Positions 49,701 through 56,917 of a stretch of 64,000 nt of DNA are shown in pieces. Under the pieces are notes generated by a model. That model saw only the letters and a program-made list of their open reading frames with translations. It was not told the origin of the DNA and did not search any database. The stretch is from an uncultured Opitutia bacterium (GTDB lineage Bacteria; Verrucomicrobiota; Verrucomicrobiia; Opitutales; Opitutaceae): the NCBI GenBank assembly GCA_903827245.1, contig CAIKHO010000030.1:62001-126000 (forward strand), read 5' to 3'. Positions within the stretch are counted from its first letter, which is position 1. Each line of letters opens with the position of its first letter. The translations under genes were made by a program, and so were the position numbers.

Positions 49701-51326
49701 ATGAGCACGGATGATCAGGAGTTGATCCGCGACTACGCCGCGGACGGTTCGCAGGCCGCCTTCACGGCCCTGGTGAATCGTTATGTGGATCTGGTCTACA
49801 CCGCGGCCCGTCGGCAGGTACAGTCGCCGGACCTCGCCGAGGAAGTCACTCAGACCGTCTTCATCGCCCTCGCCCGTCACGCCCGCGAACTGAAGCCCGG
49901 GACACCGCTCGCCGCATGGCTCTACCTCGTCACCCGCCGGGCCGCCTTGGATGCGCTGCGCCGGGAATCCCGCCGCCTGGTGCGCGAACAAACCGCCTTT
50001 GAACTCGCCGCCATGAAATCGAATTCCCCCGCGTGGTCGCAGATCGAGCCCCTGCTGGACGAAGCCATGGAGGCACTCGCCGAGACCGACCGCCGAGCCA
50101 TCCTGCTGCGCTACTTCGAAAACCTGAGCCTGCGCGAGGTCGGCCAGAGGCTCGGCTCGTCAGAGGATGCGGCGCAAAAGCGCGTGGGCCGGGCGCTGGA
50201 ACAGCTCCGGGCCTTCTTCTCCAAGCGCGGGGTCGCGGTCGGCGCAACTACCCTCGCCGCCGACCTTGCCGGCGCCGCCGTCCAGGCCGCCCCCGTCGGG
50301 CTTGGACTCTCCATCTCTTCGGCCACGGCGCTGGTCGGCGCCGCCGGGCAGATCGCGACCCTCGAAACCGCCAAGACAATTGCCATGACCTCACTCCAGA
50401 AAACCCTCATCGTGACCACGCTCGCCACCATTGTGGGTGCGGGCCTGTACCAAGGCCATCTCATCAGTCGCCGCGACGACCAGATTGCGGAACTGCAACA
50501 GCAGGTGGACCAATGGCGCGGCGAAACCCGCCGCCTGCAGGCCGAGCGGGACAAACTCACGTCCCGGCTCGCGGACGCCCAGCGGGAAAGCGAAGCCGTT
50601 CGTACAAGGCTAGCCGGTAAAGAGGACGCCCTGCCGACCGGAGATCCGGTCGTGGATTCGGAGTTGAAGGCCATCTCCGCCCGGGTGAACACCCTCAAGG
50701 CGCAGCTCACCCAGCATCCGGAACAACAGATCCCCGAGCTTCGCTTTCTCACGGTTCAGGACTGGATGGATGCTGTCGCGAAACACAATCTGGACACGGA
50801 CGACGACGTCCGCGAAGCCCTCGCCGAATTGCGCGGCCACGCCAAAGCCAATTTCACCGAGCCCGTGTCGGGCGCTCTCTGGAAATACACCCAGGCCAAT
50901 GACGGAAAGCTACCCTCCGACATCATGCAGCTGATGCCCTTCTTCGATCCGCCGGTTGAGCCCGAATTGCTGCAGCGCTACGGCATCATGAACACCGGCA
51001 ATATCCGGGACCTACCGCTCTCTACCTTCGTCGTGGCCGAGATCGCCCCGCCGATGGATCCCAACGAAGGGACCCTCTACCTGAGCGGACCTAGGACCCA
51101 GCCCAACGAGGGCAACGTTTCGCTCAATCGTGGCAAATACAGCGAAATTACCGGCACGGTGCTCAGCGCGGTGGCGGAATTCATCAAGTCCAAGGACGCG
51201 CAACCCTTGACCGACCCGGCTCAGCTTCAGCCCTACCTCAAGACACCGGTCGATCCCGCGCGGCTCCAAGGCTTTTGGAATTCAAGCGGACTGCCGAATC
51301 ACCTTCACCCCACGTCCAACGACTGA
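49701..51326 (+). CDS. ECF sigma factor fused to a membrane-spanning C-terminal domain
   Basis: This is a 541-residue protein. Sigma region 2 is at about 18-90 (FTALVNRYVDLVYTAARRQV, AEEVTQTVFIALARHAR, PGTPLAAWLYLVTRR). Sigma region 4 is at about 118-175 (RRAILLRYFENLSLREVG, AAQKRVGRALEQLR). An Ala/Gly-rich link leads to one transmembrane helix (about 235-252, KTLIVTTLATIVGAGLY), a coiled coil (about 258-305) and an unrecognised C-terminal domain of about 200 residues that would be periplasmic. Classical ECF factors end near residue 190 and pair with a separate anti-sigma; here sigma and sensor-like parts are one polypeptide. Its targets are unknown. Confidence 0.85.
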   Translation: MSTDDQELIRDYAADGSQAAFTALVNRYVDLVYTAARRQVQSPDLAEEVTQTVFIALARHARELKPGTPLAAWLYLVTRRAALDALRRESRRLVREQTAFELAAMKSNSPAWSQIEPLLDEAMEALAETDRRAILLRYFENLSLREVGQRLGSSEDAAQKRVGRALEQLRAFFSKRGVAVGATTLAADLAGAAVQAAPVGLGLSISSATALVGAAGQIATLETAKTIAMTSLQKTLIVTTLATIVGAGLYQGHLISRRDDQIAELQQQVDQWRGETRRLQAERDKLTSRLADAQRESEAVRTRLAGKEDALPTGDPVVDSELKAISARVNTLKAQLTQHPEQQIPELRFLTVQDWMDAVAKHNLDTDDDVREALAELRGHAKANFTEPVSGALWKYTQANDGKLPSDIMQLMPFFDPPVEPELLQRYGIMNTGNIRDLPLSTFVVAEIAPPMDPNEGTLYLSGPRTQPNEGNVSLNRGKYSEITGTVLSAVAEFIKSKDAQPLTDPAQLQPYLKTPVDPARLQGFWNSSGLPNHLHPTSND

Positions 51327-51340
51327 AGGAGGACGATGGA

Positions 51341-51504
51341 GTTGTTGGAGCCTGCTCGCAGGCGATAGTGCCCTGATAGGGCCGTTGCGCGGTGACGCCC
51401 TCGGAGCAGGCCAAACCGGGTGTCGCTCAGGGTGGAGCGCGTTGGCCGCAACGCGCAGGGTCGTTCCGCGTCGAGCCAACGTATTGGGGTCAACACGTTC
51501 CACC
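51341..51504. repeat. Three different palindromic elements in tandem
   Basis: The first is GTTGGAG followed by GCCTGC-TC-GCAGGC (51350-51363). The second is a GTAGGGGCG-like copy, AGGGCCGT...ACGCCCT (51377-51402). The third (51431-51504) has inverted ends: GGTGGAGCGCGTTGGCCGCA on the left and, reversed, GGTGGAACGTGTTGACCCCA on the right. The group fills the gap between the sigma-factor gene and the DUF1080 gene. Confidence 0.75.
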
Positions 51505-51569
51505 CCCTATGGCCGTCGGAGGAATTCAAGTTTGCCTTGGCGCGGTCGCCGGGGCACTAACGAAACCTC

Positions 51570-52469
51570 ATGCATTACCCCCGATACCTGATATCCGGCA
51601 TGTTCCTGGCGGCTGTCGCCTTGCATGCCGAGGACACCTGGCGACCGCTCTTCAACGGCAAGGATCTTGCCGGCTGGAGCATGTTCATGGCGGCCCCTCC
51701 CCCCGAGACCGATGTCCCCGGCCTGAAGCGCGACGACAAGGGCAATTACCTCGAGCCGGTCGGTTTCAACCGCGACCCGCTGCATGTCTTCAACGTCAAG
51801 CTGGTCGACGGCAAACCGGCCATCTACGTCACCGGCGCGGGCTTCGGCGTGATCACCACGGACGAGTCCTTCTCCAACTTCCACCTCCGCCTGCAGGTCA
51901 AGTGGGGCGAGAAGAAATGGGGCTACAAGCTCGCCACCCATGCCGCGCTCGACGCCGGCCTGCTCTACTTCTCGCGCGGCCCCGCGGGGGTCGACCACAT
52001 CACGTGGCCGCGCTGCCTCGAGTTCCAGATCCAGGAAAAGGACTTCGGCGATCTCTACGCCCTCGGCCTGACAGAGGTCAGCGGCAACGCCCGCATCGTC
52101 CAGGATACCGCCCCGAACGGCCGCCAGGTCAAAACCTACTTCCACGACCCCAAGGGCACGCCCGTCGTCTTCGTCGCCCGCGCGCCCATCGGCAACCGGC
52201 TGCGGCGAACGGACGACATGGAGCTCCCGCATGGCGAGTGGAACACCCTCGACCTCGTCTGCTTCGGCGACACCAGCATCCACATCGTGAACGGCAAGGT
52301 CGTGAACCGCCTGTACCACGCACAGATTCCCGACGGCAAAGGAGGACTCGTGACGCTCGATTCCGGCCAGATCTGCCTCCAAACCGAGGGCGGCGAGGTC
52401 TACTATCGCGATATCCAGATCCAGCCGATCACCGAGATCCCGGCGGAGTACGCCGAGAAATCCAACTGA
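51570..52469 (+). CDS. Exported DUF1080 (3-keto-disaccharide hydrolase) protein
   Basis: This is a 299-residue protein of the DUF1080 family, known to include 3-keto-glucoside/disaccharide hydrolases in Bacteroides and Verrucomicrobia. It has a short signal peptide (LISGMFLAAVALHAED) and the conserved opening TWRPLFNGKDLAGWS, then beta-sandwich strands (NFHLRLQVKWGEKKWGYK, CLEFQIQEKDFGDLYAL, HGEWNTLDLVCFGD, EVYYRDIQIQPI). It is exported and may act on oxidised sugars outside the cell. It is a single gene; a composite repeat begins 5 bp after its stop. Confidence 0.85.
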   Translation: MHYPRYLISGMFLAAVALHAEDTWRPLFNGKDLAGWSMFMAAPPPETDVPGLKRDDKGNYLEPVGFNRDPLHVFNVKLVDGKPAIYVTGAGFGVITTDESFSNFHLRLQVKWGEKKWGYKLATHAALDAGLLYFSRGPAGVDHITWPRCLEFQIQEKDFGDLYALGLTEVSGNARIVQDTAPNGRQVKTYFHDPKGTPVVFVARAPIGNRLRRTDDMELPHGEWNTLDLVCFGDTSIHIVNGKVVNRLYHAQIPDGKGGLVTLDSGQICLQTEGGEVYYRDIQIQPITEIPAEYAEKSN

Positions 52470-52473
52470 CCCC

Positions 52474-52780
52474 GTGGGGGAGCGGCTTTGCGCCGCGATG
52501 CTTGGTTTAATGGTACAGTTTCGCGCAGAGGCGCAAAGCCGCAGGATAAAAGCAGATTTCGCGAGGTACGGAGGAAACATCGTAGTTCGCCGATGATTGG
52601 TCTCTGCGCCCTCCGTTCCACTGTGTGAAATTCCGGGCTCCGAGCCCAACCTCCTGTCTTGCTCCGCGGCTTTGCGCCTCTGCGCGAAACCGGCCTGGTA
52701 GGATTGATCTCAAACTGTACGATTACTCGATGCTTGGGTCTTTCGGACAAGCCATCGCGGCAGAAAGCTGCTCCTACAAC
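52474..52780. repeat. Composite nested inverted repeat (307 bp)
   Basis: The outer ends are inverted: GGGGGAGCGGCTTTGCGCCG on the left, and TTGTAGGAGCAGCTTTCTGC on the right in reverse complement. Inside are two perfect 25-nt inverted copies (52518-52542 and 52666-52690). Their core word is GCGCAGAGGCGCAAAGCCGC. A direct repeat CGATGCTTGG occurs at 52496-52505 and 52728-52737. No protein is encoded. It begins 5 bp after the DUF1080 stop and ends about 50 bp before the ABC transporter. Confidence 0.85.
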
Positions 52781-52832
52781 TACATGCCGCCCGCCTTGTG
52801 TTTTCGGCGAAGCGACGTGAGTTTCAGCGCCC

Positions 52833-54758
52833 ATGGCCCGTAGCAATCCCTCGCAGGAAGACATCGCCCTCGACCGTCTGCCCAAGGCCCCGCTCAACCG
52901 CGAGAATCTCCGGCAGACCCTCGAACTCGCCCGCTATGTCCGGCCCTACCGCCCGCGGTTCTTCGGCGGGCTCGCCACCCTCTTTGTCAGCGCCGCCCTC
53001 GGCCTCGCCTTCCCCCTTCTCGCCGGTTCGCTGATCGATGCCGCCCTGCATCCGGGCCAGGCCACCCTGCCCTACCTCGGTGTCCTCAGCCTCAACCAGG
53101 TGGCGCTCCTGCTGGCCGCGTCGGTCTCCCTCCAGGCGCTTTGCTCCTTCAACAGCGCCCTTTCCTTCAACCGCGTCGGCCAGAGCGCTCTCGCCGATCT
53201 CCGCCGCGACTGCTACCAGCGGCTCATCTCCCTGCCGATGGCCTTCTTCGCCCGGCGCCGCGTCGGCGAGCTGACCAGCCGCATCTCCACCGATGTGGCC
53301 CAGATCGAGGGCGCGCTGATCGACTCGCTGCCCCAGTTGTGCCGCCAGACGGTCTTCCTACTCGGCGGCATCACCATGATCGCCTTCACGTCAGTCCGGC
53401 TCACCGTCGTGATGCTCGGCACGCTGCCCCTGCTGATCGCCGCCGCCGTGTTTTTCGGCCGACGGCTGCGCCGCTACTCGCGCGAGACCCAGGACCAGCT
53501 CGCGGCGACTAACACGATCGTCGAGGAAACCCTCCAGGCCATCGCCAGCGTGAAGGCTTTCGCCAACGAGGCCTTCGAGCTGGGCCGCTACTCCCGCGCC
53601 AACGCCCGCGTCCTCACCGCCGCCCTCGGCGCCGCCCGCTGGCGCGCGACCTTCGTCGCCTTCTTCATCATCGCGCTCTTCGGCGGCATCGTGATCGTGC
53701 TCTGGGTCGGTGCCGGCCTGCTGGAGACCGACGCCATCAGCCCCGGCAAACTCACCCGCTTCGTCCTCTACACGACGTTCGTCGCCGGCGCCATGGGCCA
53801 GTCCGCGGAGCTCTTCAGTCAAATCCAGAAGACCGTCGGCGCCACCCAGCGCGTGCGCGAGCTGCTCCGGGAAGAGGTGGAGATCGAGCTGCCCGGGGTG
53901 GGCGGGGGAACGCGGGCGAGGGACGCGGAGCAGGCGACAGTTGACAATGGACGGGAGACGGGCGCTTGGCCGCTGCCGGTGCGGTTACGGGGCGAGGTGG
54001 TGTTTGAGGGGGTTAATTTCCGTTATCCTTCGCGGCCGGAGGTGGCGGTCCTGCATGACGTCTCACTCACCGCCCGGCCCGGCGAACGCATCGCCCTGGT
54101 CGGTCCCAGCGGCGCCGGCAAGTCCACCATCACCGCCCTGCTCCTCCGTTTCTACGACCCTGAGAGCGGCCGGCTGCTGATCGACGGCCGCGACGCGCGC
54201 GATTACCCGCTGAGCTGGCTCCGCGGCCAGATGGCGATCGTGCCCCAGGATGTCCTGCTCTTCGGCGGCTCCATTGCGGAGAACATCGTTTATGGCCGCC
54301 CCGGCGCCGATGATGCGGCGGTGCGCGAGGCCTCCCGGCAGGCCAACGCCGACGACTTCATCTCCGCCTTCCCGGAGGGCTACGCGACCCTGGTCGGCGA
54401 CCGCGGCATCAAGCTCTCCGGCGGCCAGCGCCAGCGTGTCGCCATCGCGCGCGCCATCCTCAAGAATCCCGCCATCCTCATCCTCGACGAGGCCACGAGC
54501 TCCCTCGACAGCGAGAGCGAACGCCTCGTGCAGGTGGCGCTCGACCGGCTGATGCAGGGCCGCACCACGTTCATCGTCGCCCACCGGCTGGCGACCATCC
54601 GCAACGCCGACCGCATCGCCGTGATCGAGGCAGGCCGCGTGGTGGAAGTCGGCAGTCACGACGAGTTGTCCGCCAAGCCCGACGGCCTCTACCGCCGTCT
54701 CAGCGCGCTGCAGTTCGGCCAGCCGGGCGACGCGTTGGAGTTCTCCCCAACCGATTGA
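52833..54758 (+). CDS. ABC exporter, fused transmembrane and ATPase domains
   Basis: This is a 641-residue ABCB/MsbA-like half transporter. The transmembrane domain (about 40-340) holds six predicted helices, for example GLATLFVSAALGLAFPLLAG and MIAFTSVRLTVVMLGTLP. The ATPase domain (about 385-630) shows Walker A GPSGAGKSTI, the Q-loop VPQDVLLFGG, signature LSGGQRQRVAIARA, Walker B ILILDEATSS and the His switch VAHR. A hydrophilic stretch GVGGGTRARDAEQATVDNG (about 355-373) joins the two domains and is longer than usual. A dimer would export a lipid, peptide or drug. Its partner genes are not seen. Confidence 0.9.
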   Translation: MARSNPSQEDIALDRLPKAPLNRENLRQTLELARYVRPYRPRFFGGLATLFVSAALGLAFPLLAGSLIDAALHPGQATLPYLGVLSLNQVALLLAASVSLQALCSFNSALSFNRVGQSALADLRRDCYQRLISLPMAFFARRRVGELTSRISTDVAQIEGALIDSLPQLCRQTVFLLGGITMIAFTSVRLTVVMLGTLPLLIAAAVFFGRRLRRYSRETQDQLAATNTIVEETLQAIASVKAFANEAFELGRYSRANARVLTAALGAARWRATFVAFFIIALFGGIVIVLWVGAGLLETDAISPGKLTRFVLYTTFVAGAMGQSAELFSQIQKTVGATQRVRELLREEVEIELPGVGGGTRARDAEQATVDNGRETGAWPLPVRLRGEVVFEGVNFRYPSRPEVAVLHDVSLTARPGERIALVGPSGAGKSTITALLLRFYDPESGRLLIDGRDARDYPLSWLRGQMAIVPQDVLLFGGSIAENIVYGRPGADDAAVREASRQANADDFISAFPEGYATLVGDRGIKLSGGQRQRVAIARAILKNPAILILDEATSSLDSESERLVQVALDRLMQGRTTFIVAHRLATIRNADRIAVIEAGRVVEVGSHDELSAKPDGLYRRLSALQFGQPGDALEFSPTD

Positions 54759-54910
54759 GCAGGGCGAGGTCTCTGACCCGCCCCGACCGCAGTCGATGTC
54801 CCGAAAGCGCGGGTTTAAACCCCGCCCACTCCAAGCCATGGCTTCTGCCGGCCGCCAGAAATCAGCCGGGGCGATCGGCAACAGACCACATTATTCCCGG
54901 TCCGTATCCT

Positions 54911-55330
54911 GTGCTGAAGTCCCTGCAAAACGAATGCCTCAAGGTGTGGCGTTCCTCCCCGGGCGATCGGTTTCACGCGCGCTACCGGCGCACGCGCCGC
55001 CGGAAGGACAACGACGAAACCGGCCCGCGGGTGATCCGCATCGTGGTTGCCATCATCTGCGTCGGCCTTGGCTTAGCCTTCCTCCTCCTGCCGGTTCCCT
55101 CTACGCCCTTTTTCCTTACAAGCGGGGCGCTGCTCGCCTCGGAGTCTTCGTCGCTGGCCCATTTGTTTGATCGGGTCGAACTGCGCGTCCGGTTCTGGGC
55201 CGGGGCGGTGCGGAAAAAATGGCGCTCCTTCTCCCCGGCGGGAAGGTGGTTCGTGGCCGGCCTCTGCTTCGCCGCCGTCATTGGGAAGTTCTATCTTCTC
55301 TACCGGATCTATTCCGCCTGCATCAAGTGA
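54911..55330 (+). CDS. Small two-helix membrane protein
   Basis: This is a 139-residue protein with a basic N-terminus (YRRTRRRKDND) and two hydrophobic segments: about 48-70 (VVAIICVGLGLAFLLLPVPS) and 113-130 (WFVAGLCFAAVIGKFYLL). I use the GTG at 54911 because the earlier in-frame region (from 54755, overlapping the ABC gene by 4 bp) is not protein-like. It resembles PGPGW/DUF454-type small membrane proteins. It may be part of the ABC exporter unit, but no function is known. Confidence 0.6.
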   Translation: MLKSLQNECLKVWRSSPGDRFHARYRRTRRRKDNDETGPRVIRIVVAIICVGLGLAFLLLPVPSTPFFLTSGALLASESSSLAHLFDRVELRVRFWAGAVRKKWRSFSPAGRWFVAGLCFAAVIGKFYLLYRIYSACIK

Positions 55331-55830
55331 GCGATTGAGCTTCGCCGCCTCAGGAGGAGTGTTTTCAAACGCTGTCTGCCATTCCGGGTTGGAGCAACGA
55401 ACTCCCGGTTCCATCTCCACTCAGCCGGGACGATGCAGTCGCCTGTAGCAGCCGACGGGAGGAGGCTGGTTTGAGGTGAGTCACCCAACCCAGCCTCGCC
55501 GCTCGGCTGCTACGTCCAACGCCCCGTCGTTCCGGCCAAGGCAATTTCGCTGCATGGAAAAAGAATCCGGGATGAAATCCGCGGTTTGGAAAGACGCCCT
55601 AAACTGACGACGGAGGTCCGGGATAGCGCGGCGCCTCAATCCGCGCCTTGCGTCCCGGAACGCAACTGAAGTACCGCGCTGTTCCTTGCCGCTTTCGTCA
55701 GTCTGAAGCAAGGGACGCAATATTTCCGCCCGGCATTGCCGGCCCATGCCGCCGGAAAATCGTGCCCGACAGGAGGCGGATTGCTTCGCCTCGCGTGCGG
55801 CAATCGTTCTCACTGGATCCCATCCCTCCG
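55331..55830. other. Spacer with two palindromic elements upstream of the NIPSNAP gene
   Basis: The 500-bp region has no credible gene. The frame of the NIPSNAP gene stays open back to 55648, but that part is Arg/Pro-rich and does not look like protein. At 55371-55412 a degenerate GTTGGAGCAACGAACTCCCG copy occurs. At 55443-55513 GTAGCAGCCGA...GAGGCTG on the left and CAGCCTC...TCGGCTGCTAC on the right form a long hairpin with a 20-nt loop. The NIPSNAP promoter should lie between 55513 and 55830. Confidence 0.6.
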
Positions 55831-56592
55831 ATGAAAACCCTGCTTTCCCATTTTGTCCTGATGCTCGCGGCCACGGCGTTCCTGTCCGCCGCCGACAACG
55901 GTCCCGTCTACGAACTCCGTACCTACACCGCCGCGCCCGGGCGCCTCGACGATGTCCTCGCGCGTTTTCGCGATCACACCATCGCCATCTTCAATCGCCA
56001 CGGCATGGTGAGCATCGGCTACTGGGTGCCCCAGGACGCCGCCGATGGTGCGGGCGAAAAGCTCGTCTACGTGCTGCAGCACCCGAGCCGCGAGGACGCG
56101 GCAAAAAACTGGGCCGCCTTCCGCGCCGATCCGGAGTGGCAGGCCGTCTCCAAGGCCAGTGAAGCGCACGGCAAGATCGTGACCCACACCGAGTCCGTCT
56201 TCCTCGCGCCGGCCGATTTCTCGCCCGCCCTCAAGGCGGGTTCGGGCCCGGGCGCGCCGCGCGTGTTCGAACTCCGCACCTACACGACCCCCGAGGGAAA
56301 ACTCCCGGAGCTCGACGCCCGCTTCCGCTCGCCGGAGCGCAGCTACTTCGTGCGCCACGGTATGATGGAGGTCGGCTATTTCCACCCGCTCGACGCCGCC
56401 AACGGCGCCGGCCACACGCTTGTGTACATGCTCGCGCACGCCAGCCGCGCCGCCGCCGCGACGTCCTGGGTCGGATTCCGCGCCGACCCGGACTGGGTTA
56501 CGCTGAAGGCCACGTCGGAAAAGAACGGCCCCCTGACCACCAAAACCGCGTCGGTCTTTCTCACGCCAACGGACTTTTCGCCGCTGAAATAG
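55831..56592 (+). CDS. Exported NIPSNAP-domain protein
   Basis: This is a 253-residue protein with a signal peptide (MKTLLSHFVLMLAATAFLSA) and two NIPSNAP domains. These are dimeric alpha/beta-barrel-like repeats: VYELRTYTAAPGRLDDVLAR (about 26) and VFELRTYTTPEGKLPELDAR (about 143). Each is followed by an HGM and a GYWVPQDA or GYFHPLDA segment. In Verrucomicrobia and Planctomycetes such exported NIPSNAP proteins are common but have no proved activity. It is upstream of the rhamnogalacturonan genes and may belong to the same regulon. Confidence 0.82.
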   Translation: MKTLLSHFVLMLAATAFLSAADNGPVYELRTYTAAPGRLDDVLARFRDHTIAIFNRHGMVSIGYWVPQDAADGAGEKLVYVLQHPSREDAAKNWAAFRADPEWQAVSKASEAHGKIVTHTESVFLAPADFSPALKAGSGPGAPRVFELRTYTTPEGKLPELDARFRSPERSYFVRHGMMEVGYFHPLDAANGAGHTLVYMLAHASRAAAATSWVGFRADPDWVTLKATSEKNGPLTTKTASVFLTPTDFSPLK

Positions 56593-56650
56593 CGCCGGGA
56601 CCGCTGGTCCTCCGGAATTCCCGTAAGTGGTGCAACCACGTCGAACCTCG

Positions 56651-56770
56651 GTTTTTGCCGCGAAAAGGCCCGACATGACACACAAATGACCGGCAGGTTT
56701 GGTCTTCGAACCACAATGCTTTCCGATAGGTTCCTGTCGTGTCATCTTGTGCTTTTTCGTGGCAAAAAAT
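56651..56770. repeat. Inverted-ended element (TTTTTGCCGCGAAAAGG type)
   Basis: The left end is TTTTTGCCGCGAAAAGGCCC, and the right end in reverse complement is TTTTTTGCCACGAAAAAGCA. The next words also match: GACATGACACACAAATG and GATGACACGACAGG. It lies in the 325-bp gap between the NIPSNAP and GH106-like genes, which otherwise shows no gene. It may represent a small nonautonomous mobile element. Confidence 0.7.
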
Positions 56771-56917
56771 TAGTGGTTGTTTGTTGTGACGGAACCATTG
56801 CCGCGACTCCAGACTCCTTGTCTTTCCGCTGCCGCAACAATAAAACTTTGCCCCGGAGACTAGGCCCTTGGCGGCGGTCATCGTGACCGACGCCCCCTGT
56901 CCCTCCCCCCAACCCCC

